Shown here: one piece after another, positions 27,039 through 35,121 of the stretch
Numbering within the stretch: the first letter of the stretch is position 1
Layout of the letters: each line of letters begins with the position of its first letter
From: an uncultured Bacteroidales bacterium
GTDB lineage: Bacteria > Bacteroidota > Bacteroidia > Bacteroidales > UBA932
NCBI GenBank assembly: GCA_934695325.1
Contig: CAKUVD010000006.1
Span: 1-64,000, forward strand
DNA length: 64,000 nt
Direction of reading: 5' to 3'
Made by a program: the position numbers and the translations under genes
Notes under the pieces: model-generated
Told to the model about the DNA's origin: nothing
Seen by the model: the letters and a program-made list of their open reading frames with translations, nothing else
Database searches by the model: none

Positions 27039-28811
27039 CTAAAGTTCTGAAGGGTCGTAGATGAACGAGAATTCGTCGAGGTACAGCACGCTGCCCTTTC
27101 CTCCGGTGAAATAGTCACCGTATTTGCTGGCTGCGGCCACGATTACTATCATACTTGGCTTGCGTGTAGTGTCACGGTATTCCAGTTTGATGGTGAAAGG
27201 CTCATATCCGTTCACGAGGCCGTCCTTTGTGCTTGTCAATGTTCCGGATTCCACCTTCCCGTACGCTATGACGTCATCTCCGTTCACATCTACGAATTTC
27301 TTGTTCTGAGTGTCTATATGGAACATCTCCGTCCAGTCGGTGAGGAATATCTGTATCTGGCAGGTATCAGTCTGTCCCTTCAGTCCTGTATATGGCGCCT
27401 TTACCTGGTCGATGGCTACAGGCCTGTAGTCGAAATATCCCTTTAGCCCGAGCGGCCTTGACTTGAACTCCGCGCCCCAGTCGATGAGCGCCCCGGGATT
27501 GGAGAGGCTGATGACTGCCTTGTTGAATTTGCCGGTATAGATGTTGCCTGCGGCGAAGATGTTCATAGTGGCGGTCATACTCTCAAGTCTCGCGGCCTTC
27601 TTGCCATCACCTGTCACCGCCAGATGGTCAGTTTCCGGGGTGGTAGGTACCGTCCCGAAGTTTGCGGAGCCTGGGTTCGCAGTATCCCATATCTGTGGTT
27701 CTCCGGAAATGCCCGGCATAGGAGCCTTTCCGTTCATATACCAGTCATCGAACCCCATATTCGGCAGTACTTCGGCGCTTTCCGTGGTGAATTTCATAGG
27801 CGTGGTGTCAGTCTTGTCCAGTGATGTGATGGAGCGTACTTCGTAAGTCGTGTTCGGTTCCAGGCCAGTAATCCTTGCAGAGAACGACTTCTTGCCGGCA
27901 TTGACCGTTATGTCGCCGCTGAACTTGATCCATTCGTCTTCACCGGATTTCCTGTATTCTATACCTATGCTTTCAGGCTGCTCCGTAAAGCTCCAGCTTC
28001 CTGTGACATCGGCGAACTTGGCCCAGGAAGCCGCTCCGTTGATGAGAGACCTCTTGCTTGCAAGGTCGAGGACGAAATCGAAGGCGCGCTCTGTCATAGC
28101 GTCGTCAAGCACGAGCCTTAACGGGCCTGCCGCACCTGCCGTCTCGTCGGCTTTCTCTATCTTGAACGAGAGGGCATACTTCTGCTTTGCCTTCACATCA
28201 GTGTATGAGCCTTCGGCAGAATAGTCCGTGCCGGCTAGGTTCTTGCCTGAAAGTGTCCAGGTCAATGTCCCTGTAGGCTTGAAGTATCCTGTCTTGCCGA
28301 GTGTTCCATCATCCTTGCTCCATACGAGAGAACCTTCTCCATTTGAGACTGTAAGCGACCACTTCTGGAAACTTGAGTCGAAGTCATCTGAGAATGTCGG
28401 TACGACGAGCGCATCCGTAAGCGAGCAGGTGATGTCTGCCGATGTCGTCACATCCTTTGTTATCTGCACGCTTGACGAGCCTGCATAGCGCGGAGAGTCG
28501 AACACTGCTGCGACTTCGTCCCTGTTGTCGGCCGTCACGGTATATTTGTATGTCTTCAGTGTAAGAGGGGTCGTCAAGAGAGTCCTGTGGTCGGCTACTT
28601 CCGTCACGAGATCCCCGCCCTTATAGACCTTCAGGCGGAAAGGCTGGTCCTCGCCCGAGTCCGCTCTTGTCCTGACGATATCGACGGCGAAATTTTGTTC
28701 AATGTCCGCAGTCAGATACCCAGTGCCACCATCCCATACCTCAGTCCTGCTGCATGATCCGAGGGCCAGGGCCGATGACGCAAGCGTATATATCAATGAT
28801 CTGTAATTCAT
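27039..28811 (-). CDS. DUF4493 / PCMD-domain lipoprotein
   Basis: A 590-residue lipoprotein whose lipobox LGSC (about residues 17-20) follows a short signal peptide. The N-terminal part (about 30-150) resembles DUF4493 (GYLTADIEQNF, then FRLKVYKGGDLVTEVADHR and the LKTYKYTVTADN pattern). The middle (about 150-345) has Ig/fibronectin-like strands. The C-terminal part (about 350-590) fits the PCMD domain (putative carbohydrate metabolism), starting NMGFDDWYMNGK and ending SVLYLDEFSFIYD, a jelly-roll-like pattern. This suggests glycan binding at the cell surface, but the ligand is unknown. It pairs with the 731-residue paralogue in the same operon. Confidence 0.78.
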   Translation of the reverse strand: MNYRSLIYTLASSALALGSCSRTEVWDGGTGYLTADIEQNFAVDIVRTRADSGEDQPFRLKVYKGGDLVTEVADHRTLLTTPLTLKTYKYTVTADNRDEVAAVFDSPRYAGSSSVQITKDVTTSADITCSLTDALVVPTFSDDFDSSFQKWSLTVSNGEGSLVWSKDDGTLGKTGYFKPTGTLTWTLSGKNLAGTDYSAEGSYTDVKAKQKYALSFKIEKADETAGAAGPLRLVLDDAMTERAFDFVLDLASKRSLINGAASWAKFADVTGSWSFTEQPESIGIEYRKSGEDEWIKFSGDITVNAGKKSFSARITGLEPNTTYEVRSITSLDKTDTTPMKFTTESAEVLPNMGFDDWYMNGKAPMPGISGEPQIWDTANPGSANFGTVPTTPETDHLAVTGDGKKAARLESMTATMNIFAAGNIYTGKFNKAVISLSNPGALIDWGAEFKSRPLGLKGYFDYRPVAIDQVKAPYTGLKGQTDTCQIQIFLTDWTEMFHIDTQNKKFVDVNGDDVIAYGKVESGTLTSTKDGLVNGYEPFTIKLEYRDTTRKPSMIVIVAAASKYGDYFTGGKGSVLYLDEFSFIYDPSEL

Positions 28812-28840
28812 AACGAACTTTTATTTATCTGACAGAATGT

Positions 28841-30124
28841 TTATTTGGAATAGTGGAATTTGACCTCCTTTGAGAGGAACTGGTCAGATTCGTCTGTCAA
28901 TTTCAGTGTGAATACGTGATCCGTATTGTCGTAAGTGTCAGGACTTGCGCTTGTTATCGAGTAAATCATTGGTACGAGGTTTGACAACTCGAAAGGGACT
29001 GATGTCTGGCCCTTGAGCTTGTCGCCTGTAGGAAGCAGAGCCGAAAGGTTCTCGATGGCTACCGCATCATTGATGAGGTCGAGATCTACGGAGCCATCTG
29101 ACTTCACGTTCTCCTTGCTTACCATATCCGGAAGTAGAGTGTTCAGGGCAGGGGAATTCACATTGACAATGAAACTCTTGATCTTGCCCGGGGCATTGAT
29201 GTTTATCTTGACATCCATTGTCGCTGCAAGTTCCATTACTGCGAAGGTAGGGTTCGCCTCCCAGGTGAGAGTCGGAGCATCCGGTTTGCTTGGCTGCGGT
29301 TGGTCAGGGTCTGTCGGCTCAGTAGGATCAGTGCCTGGGTCCGGTTTCGGATCAGGGATCTCTATCTCCTCGAAACCGTCGATGAAAAGGTCTGACTCCC
29401 TGTCGTTTACGGATCCGTCCACGGTCAATGAGATCTTGCTGGTCTCGCCTGTGAGTTTCGCGTCAATGTTGAGAATGATGTGGTCTTTTGCCTTGACATT
29501 GGAGATCTTGCCGGAGATGCTGGCCTGAGAGTTGTCGATAGAGCGTACTCCGTCGATGCGGATCTCAAGGTCTGAAGGCGCGAAGTACCCGTCTTTCCCG
29601 GTCTCGGTGTTCCTGTCCCAGGTGAGGAAGTTGCCGTCGGCTCCAGTGACTTTCACCTCATACTCAGAGAGTTCCTTCAGGAATGTGTCTGAGTACTTTA
29701 CGGATACGACCACGTTGGTGAGGTAGCACTTCACCTCTATCGGGGTGATGGCCCCTGCGACTATGGAGAACTCTTTCGTTCCCTTGAAGATAGGCTGGTT
29801 CCAGGCTGCGGTGGCTTCACCGGCGGATGATGCCGTCAGTGTGTATGACCCCTCCGGAAGTTCCAGAGCCCGGTCTACTATGTCTGCATACTTATATGTC
29901 TGCGAATTTCCACCTATGAGGTTGCTGGCGATGGTCACGGAGAAACTGTTGAGATCAACGAGTTCGGAAGGCATTGACCTCGTGGAGACGTTCTTGTCGT
30001 TAAGTTCTGTCTCGGCCGTCAAGGACTTGAGCGAGAATGTTCCTGTGGCGGAATTCACCTTGCTCTTGTTGCAGCCTGCAAGCACTGCCGCCGCTGCGAA
30101 TATGGTTATGATGCTGCGTTTCAT
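28841..30124 (-). CDS. DUF4493-like lipoprotein with Pro/Asp/Thr linker
   Basis: A lipoprotein of 427 residues from the ATG at 30124 (MKRSIITIFAAAAVLAGC). An upstream in-frame ATG at 30148 would overlap the preceding gene and would place eight polar residues before the signal peptide. The lipobox is LAGC. Residues about 20-250 resemble DUF4493. A linker rich in Pro, Asp and Thr (about 262-290) joins it to a C-terminal region of about 135 residues with no recognised family. PCMD is absent here. It lies 17 bases after the 731-residue gene and 29 bases before the 590-residue gene. Function unknown; a surface adhesin or glycan-binding role is plausible. Confidence 0.75.
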   Translation of the reverse strand: MKRSIITIFAAAAVLAGCNKSKVNSATGTFSLKSLTAETELNDKNVSTRSMPSELVDLNSFSVTIASNLIGGNSQTYKYADIVDRALELPEGSYTLTASSAGEATAAWNQPIFKGTKEFSIVAGAITPIEVKCYLTNVVVSVKYSDTFLKELSEYEVKVTGADGNFLTWDRNTETGKDGYFAPSDLEIRIDGVRSIDNSQASISGKISNVKAKDHIILNIDAKLTGETSKISLTVDGSVNDRESDLFIDGFEEIEIPDPKPDPGTDPTEPTDPDQPQPSKPDAPTLTWEANPTFAVMELAATMDVKININAPGKIKSFIVNVNSPALNTLLPDMVSKENVKSDGSVDLDLINDAVAIENLSALLPTGDKLKGQTSVPFELSNLVPMIYSITSASPDTYDNTDHVFTLKLTDESDQFLSKEVKFHYSK

Positions 30125-30140
30125 ATCTTGTCTGTTGGGA

Positions 30141-32336
30141 TTATTCATAAATAAGGTTTATATCATCTACGGTGAGGACATTTCCGACATATCTCGAGTC
30201 GCTGTATCCTCTCCACATATCGACTTCGCCCCATACTTTCTGGACTGTAGGCTCTTTTGCCGTGCTGGAGATGAACACTATGTACATATCGGTCGCTTTC
30301 AGAGTCTTGTCCGAATATGCTATCGGGATTCTTGCCAAGGTGTAGTTCTCCACAGTCTCGTTCCCGGTGAGTTCGGCTCGGCCGAGTTCAGTGACTTTTC
30401 CTCCGTCTCTGTTCTCGACGACAATGTACGCCTTGAAGTACTCTGAGTTCAATGGAGCGAACTTGTAATAGAACTCCAGATAGTCCGGGCGGGATTTGAA
30501 AGGCCTTCCATATGTCTCCGGCTGCTCTGCGTTCAGCGTGTAGCTTCCGATGAACAGCATCCCTGCCGTCTGGTTCTTGAGCGCATATCCTGCGCCCTCC
30601 ACGAATGTGGAGCCTTCTCCCCAGTTGAGAGTGCTGATTTCGGCGGCGCTTGCACCGCTGTGCGAATTGGTCGTCTTGAGCGTGCCGGAATATGAAGTGT
30701 AGTAGCAGGACGCACCGCTGCGCTGGGACGTGGTCAAGTCATTTCTTGTCGCCCAGTAGTCTGCTGCGTCAGCGGACGCTTTCGGAAACCATTCATATAT
30801 TGCCCTTCCTACCCAGGCCACTTTCCCTTCATAGACCTTGGTGTCATACCAGTCCTCGAATCCAGGGTTCTCTACCTGTGCCGCGTCTTCCGTGGTCAGC
30901 GAGATGATGTCGCCGCAGTTCTCCACGTTGCCGTTATAGATTACGCGGAACTGATATGTCGTGGCCGGTGAAAGTCCGTTGATACGGCTGTATGTCAGTG
31001 TGTTGCCGTCTATGGTTTCTGCTCCGTAATTTTTCCATTCAGCGTCGGAGGCTGCTTTGTACTGGAGCGTGAACTTGTCAGCATTGCCCTTGACAGCATT
31101 TACGCTGAAGTCTCTGAAACTGCGAGCGTACGCATTCGCCTCGCTGAGGTTCAATGCAGAGATGCTCTTGGCGAGCTCGGCGCTGAATTCTCCGGACTCG
31201 GCCTTGTTTCCGTTCTTGTCGGTCACTTCGAGGCTGAAGGTCCCTTTGAAAGGCATTGACGCACTGTACTTCAGTCTGTTGCCCATTCCGGACAGATCCA
31301 CTCCGGAAAACCTGGTCGTGCCGTCCATTTTCATACAGATGATGCCGGCGGCATCCAGAGCCTTGCGTACGGTCTCGTCCATATTGACGAGATCCACTTT
31401 AGCGGGGACGCCTTTGGCTGTCAGATATTCTGAATTGACATTCAGCCAAGCTTCTCTGATTCCTGCCGCTGACCGGACGCTCACAAGAGCGTTTTCTGCG
31501 GCGTCACCTTCCATCACTTCTATCTTCTTGTCAGTGAAACTGCTCCCGAATGTGATTTCTGGCGCTTCCGTTGCTACGTCCGTGGCGGAGACTAGCCATT
31601 CTCTTTCGACTGAAGCGGTGCTGTTGTCAATGACGATGCCTATGGTCAGCTTGCCTTCCATAGGGGAAGAATTGACATTGAACGTGATGAAGTCGTTAGG
31701 CTCGCATTTGATAGCCTCCGGCTTATAGACCTTCCATTTGCCGTCGATCTTTGCGTATAGGCGGAAAGAGAGGTTACCTGCCGGAATGAAGCCTGCACGC
31801 TCCTCTGTGCTTGTAAAAGTCAATGTGTCCTTCACATTCTTCTTGTCCGTGCTTACGGAAGATACGAACTGCTTGTAGAATTCCTTGAGGTCGCTGCCGT
31901 AATTGACGGCGACTTTCACCTTGGCCAGTCTCGCGGTCCCGGACACTGTCACGGAGCGGTCTTCCATAGTGATGGAGAAAGGCACTCTGGCCTGATAGTA
32001 GGATGCGTTGAATCCGGCTTTCAATGAGTCTCCATAAAAGGCTGTAAGATTGTAACTGCCTGCGTTCAGGCGAATTTTCTTGTCAGTCGAGTTCGCATAG
32101 GTGTCCCTGTAGAGACGCTTTCCATCGGTTCCCTTGAAAATTTCCACTGTGAAGTCCGAGATGTCCGGAAGGTTCTCCTCCGCCTGGGACTTTACGCTTA
32201 GATTATGGGAACTGTCTGCTGTCAATGCCAATGTCACCTCCGCCGTTCCGTCGAGACTTTCTGTCTCGGAAGTTCCGCAGGAAGAGACTGCTCCGGTTAT
32301 TGCGCAGACTGTCAATAATTTGTGTAACTTTATCAT
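30141..32336 (-). CDS. Large DUF4493 / PCMD-domain lipoprotein
   Basis: First gene of the lipoprotein operon, 731 residues. The signal peptide ends in lipobox VSSC (about 17-20). Residues about 28-250 resemble DUF4493 (EVTLALTADSSHNL, then DFTVEIFKGTDGKRLYRD and LNAGSYNLTAFYGD). A middle region (about 250-480) includes a fibronectin-like strand pair (GLSPATTYQFRVIYNGN). The C-terminal PCMD region starts near 492 with NPGFEDWYD and ends VGNVLTVDDINLIYE. It differs from its 590-residue paralogue by a longer middle part. Its start lies about 20 bases after a predicted transcription start. Function unknown; surface glycan binding is the best guess. Confidence 0.8.
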   Translation of the reverse strand: MIKLHKLLTVCAITGAVSSCGTSETESLDGTAEVTLALTADSSHNLSVKSQAEENLPDISDFTVEIFKGTDGKRLYRDTYANSTDKKIRLNAGSYNLTAFYGDSLKAGFNASYYQARVPFSITMEDRSVTVSGTARLAKVKVAVNYGSDLKEFYKQFVSSVSTDKKNVKDTLTFTSTEERAGFIPAGNLSFRLYAKIDGKWKVYKPEAIKCEPNDFITFNVNSSPMEGKLTIGIVIDNSTASVEREWLVSATDVATEAPEITFGSSFTDKKIEVMEGDAAENALVSVRSAAGIREAWLNVNSEYLTAKGVPAKVDLVNMDETVRKALDAAGIICMKMDGTTRFSGVDLSGMGNRLKYSASMPFKGTFSLEVTDKNGNKAESGEFSAELAKSISALNLSEANAYARSFRDFSVNAVKGNADKFTLQYKAASDAEWKNYGAETIDGNTLTYSRINGLSPATTYQFRVIYNGNVENCGDIISLTTEDAAQVENPGFEDWYDTKVYEGKVAWVGRAIYEWFPKASADAADYWATRNDLTTSQRSGASCYYTSYSGTLKTTNSHSGASAAEISTLNWGEGSTFVEGAGYALKNQTAGMLFIGSYTLNAEQPETYGRPFKSRPDYLEFYYKFAPLNSEYFKAYIVVENRDGGKVTELGRAELTGNETVENYTLARIPIAYSDKTLKATDMYIVFISSTAKEPTVQKVWGEVDMWRGYSDSRYVGNVLTVDDINLIYE

Positions 32337-32363
32337 AACTAGTTGTCAGTTATTGTAAAGCGA

Positions 32364-32395
32364 CAAAATTATATCTTTTTTTCACGTTATCCAAA
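32364..32395 (-). promoter_or_regulatory. Promoter of the four-gene lipoprotein operon
   Basis: A full Bacteroidota-type promoter on the minus strand: TTTG (32395-32392), a 20-base spacer, then TAATTTTG (32371-32364). Predicted start near 32357, 21 bases before the first lipoprotein ATG. The spacing is within the consensus range, making it one of the two best promoters in the window. Confidence 0.75.
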
Positions 32396-32459
32396 TCTGA
32401 TGCTGCCAGTCGGTGTACGGGATGTAGTTTTTTATGTCCGAAACTGGAATATCTGTGTA

Positions 32460-34946
32460 TTATGCGTTGGATGAAGGACGTGTCTTGGCGATTTCCTCGC
32501 GGGAGGTGCCTGCTGTCGTTACGTATTCCTCTGGATTCCTGAAGCCTGCGAGGAACGCTTTCACATCCATTCGTTTCTTGCCTGCCAGCTGGATATCTTT
32601 CAATGAGATGGCTCCGTCGGATGTCGCCACTGCGAAGAAACTCTTTCCATCGCTCAGCACTGTGCCAGGATTCACGGCTGCAGATTCCCTTCCTGCTGCC
32701 TTCAGCATTGAAGTGTACGCTTCTCCTTCTACTTTGGCTCCGGAGAATACTTTCAGCTGTACTGGGGTGCCGCCGTCACGGACGAGTTCAGTGAACGCCG
32801 CAGGGTATGGGCTGAGTCCTCTTATGAGATTGAATATGTCCGCTGTGGTGTCGTTCCAGTCTATGTGACAGAGTTCCCTGGTCAGCTTTGGCGCAGGTTT
32901 GAGCACCTCCGAACCTTGGATGAAACTTCTCTGCACCCTGGTCTCGATGTTTTTCTCAATGATTCCCTGGACAGTCTGGACGACGAGTTCAGCCCCGATA
33001 GGCATAAGCTTGTCGTGAACGGTCCCGGCTGTGTCATTTTCTGAGATGCGGCACTCCTGGCGGAGCATTATGCCTCCAGTGTCAATGTCCTTGTCTATCA
33101 TAAATGTAGTGACTCCGGTCATCTTTTCGCCATTTATCACCGCCCAGTTTATCGGGGCGGCTCCGCGGTACTGAGGGAGGAGTGCGGCGTGAAGGTTGAA
33201 TGTCCCGAGTCGAGGCATTGACCAGACTTCCTGCGGGAGCATTCTGAATGCCACTACCACGAACAGGTCGGCCTTGAGTGCCGCCAGTTGCCTGAGGAAT
33301 TCGGGATCCTTGAGCTTTACAGGCTGGAGCACGGGAATGCCATTCTCGACGGCAAATTTCTTCACTGCGCTTTCATTGACTTTAAGCCCTCTGCCGCTTG
33401 GTTTGTCTGCGACTGTGACGACTCCGACTACATTGTATTTGGCCTCGATGAGTGCCTTGAGAGGTGCCACCGCGAATTCCGGTGTCCCCATATAGACGAT
33501 TCTGGTCTTTCTTAATGTGCTCATAAGTCTGCTTCTGATTTTTCTCCACCAGGAACCGAAGTTCTCGGTGTTGAAGATTGCCGAGTCGTGTGCTGCCTTC
33601 CAGGTGAAATATGCCCCGAGAGGCGCCAAGACTATTGTGGATATGAATACGCCTGCCGCCGCTGAAACCGCGCCGTCGCGGGCGAGTTTGGTTCCCGTGA
33701 TGTCAATCACCCAGTATAGCACGAAGAACAGTACGGCGATGATGGCCGAGACTCCGAGCCCGCCTTTCCTGATGAACGCCCCGAGAGGTGCTCCGATGAA
33801 GAACAGGATGAAGCAGGCGATGGCTTCTGCGAATTTCTTGAGCAGTTCGACGTCAGTGCGCCTCAATATATATATGTAACTGTATACGTCGTTCTCATAA
33901 CTTCCTACGGTCGTGCGGTAATCCTCGGCGATGGATGCAGCGTTACGGTATGCTCTGAGCTCTTCATCCTTGTCTTTCCATTTGCCGAAGTCGCTGAAAT
34001 CGAACGGGGTGCGCCCTTGGTAGTGTGCGGCCGTGTCCAGCTGGTTGGCATATCGCAGGAGACGCTTGGTCATAAATGCGGCAGTGTTCGTCACTCTAGC
34101 CGAGTCGTTCAGGTGGGTGAGGGAATCCTTACCGTGCTCCAGCTGTCTCAGATTCATTGCCCTTACCTGGTCTCCGAATTTGGAGCCTTCGGACTTCTTG
34201 AACGCATAGTTGTGGAGCGGGATGACCATATCCTGTCTGCTGAATGTGGTCCGTTGTAGTTGCAGGGCCGTGTCACGGTAGGACATCTTGTTGGTCTCTT
34301 GGTAGTTTATTCCGCTGAACATCTGGAACGTCAGATAGTCTTTCGATTCAGACATCATTATCTTGGCGGAATCCGCCAACGTGAGACCGACATTGCCTTT
34401 GCCTGCCGTGTGGTCGTAGACCATCACGTCGTGCATCATCCCGCTGTTCTTGTCTTTGTCCCCGATCCTGAGGACATAGCCGTCTATGCCGTTATAGAAA
34501 GTGCCTGTAGGGATGTTTATCTCTTCCTTCGTCTTCCCGATGTCGTCCCTGAGAGTGAATATCTTGTTGTAAGCCACAGGGACGAGGTTATTGACGGCGA
34601 AGAATGTGAGAACTGAGATTACTCCTGCGCTGATTATAAGTGGGGTGAGTACTCTTGTGAGAGATATTCCGGCGGATTTCATCGCGATGAGCTCGTTGTT
34701 CTCTGCCATCTGTCCGATTGTCATAACGGATGACAGCAGCGTGGCCAGTGGAAGCGCCAGCGGGAGCATTGTCGCACTGCCCCATCCCAAGAACTCGAGT
34801 ATGATCTTGAGGCCCAAGCCTTTGCCGACGAGTTCGTCGATGTAGAGCCACAGGAACTGGAGCATCAGGATGAATATGACGACCAGCAGGATGCCGAAGA
34901 ACGGCCCCAGAAATGATTTCAGTATGAACTGATCGAGTTTCTTCAT
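32460..34946 (-). CDS. Fusion: LptF/LptG-type permease + methionyl-tRNA formyltransferase
   Basis: One unbroken 828-residue ORF holds two unrelated proteins. Residues about 1-474 are a YjgP/YjgQ (LptF/LptG) permease: helices at about 12-34 and 50-72, then a periplasmic beta domain, then helices at about 365-450. It would move lipopolysaccharide from the inner membrane with LptB. From residue 475 (ATG at 33524-33522, MSTLRKTRIVYMGTPEFA) the sequence is a full formyltransferase, with NLHAALLPQYRGAAPINW near 580 and IDKDIDTGG near 618, making formyl-Met-tRNA. The junction Met is where a free Fmt would start, so either a true fusion or an internal start is possible. A sequencing error that removed a stop is less likely but not excluded. 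Confidence 0.85.
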   Translation of the reverse strand: MKKLDQFILKSFLGPFFGILLVVIFILMLQFLWLYIDELVGKGLGLKIILEFLGWGSATMLPLALPLATLLSSVMTIGQMAENNELIAMKSAGISLTRVLTPLIISAGVISVLTFFAVNNLVPVAYNKIFTLRDDIGKTKEEINIPTGTFYNGIDGYVLRIGDKDKNSGMMHDVMVYDHTAGKGNVGLTLADSAKIMMSESKDYLTFQMFSGINYQETNKMSYRDTALQLQRTTFSRQDMVIPLHNYAFKKSEGSKFGDQVRAMNLRQLEHGKDSLTHLNDSARVTNTAAFMTKRLLRYANQLDTAAHYQGRTPFDFSDFGKWKDKDEELRAYRNAASIAEDYRTTVGSYENDVYSYIYILRRTDVELLKKFAEAIACFILFFIGAPLGAFIRKGGLGVSAIIAVLFFVLYWVIDITGTKLARDGAVSAAAGVFISTIVLAPLGAYFTWKAAHDSAIFNTENFGSWWRKIRSRLMSTLRKTRIVYMGTPEFAVAPLKALIEAKYNVVGVVTVADKPSGRGLKVNESAVKKFAVENGIPVLQPVKLKDPEFLRQLAALKADLFVVVAFRMLPQEVWSMPRLGTFNLHAALLPQYRGAAPINWAVINGEKMTGVTTFMIDKDIDTGGIMLRQECRISENDTAGTVHDKLMPIGAELVVQTVQGIIEKNIETRVQRSFIQGSEVLKPAPKLTRELCHIDWNDTTADIFNLIRGLSPYPAAFTELVRDGGTPVQLKVFSGAKVEGEAYTSMLKAAGRESAAVNPGTVLSDGKSFFAVATSDGAISLKDIQLAGKKRMDVKAFLAGFRNPEEYVTTAGTSREEIAKTRPSSNA

Positions 34947-35001
34947 CTTGTTTAATACACCCCTGCGGACTGGCGTCCGCTGCCCCCGTCGAGGGGGCTA
35001 T
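34946..35001. repeat. Direct repeat copy 1 (REP-like, intergenic)
   Basis: First of two near-identical units of about 55 bases. It begins TCTTGTTTAATACACCCCTG and contains two small inverted repeats: GCGGAC/GTCCGC (4-base loop) and GCCCCC/GGGGGC (5-base loop). It abuts the start codon of the permease-formyltransferase gene. Between the two copies (35002-35067) lies a further GC-rich stretch. Confidence 0.75.
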
Positions 35002-35067
35002 TCGCCCACAGGCTGTCGTCTGCGGGCCCCAAGAGAGCGCCTCAAAGTCTGCGACTTTTTCGGTCGC

Positions 35068-35121
35068 TCTTGTTTAATACACCCCTGCGGACTGCGTCCG
35101 CGCCTCCGTCGAGGGGGCTAT
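35068..35121. repeat. Direct repeat copy 2 (REP-like, at the alaS stop)
   Basis: Second unit. It is identical to copy 1 over its first 27 bases and its last part, with a 1-base difference in the first hairpin loop and a changed arm in the second hairpin. It overlaps the alaS stop codon (35118-35120). In transcripts from alaS both copies can fold into consecutive hairpins. Confidence 0.75.
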
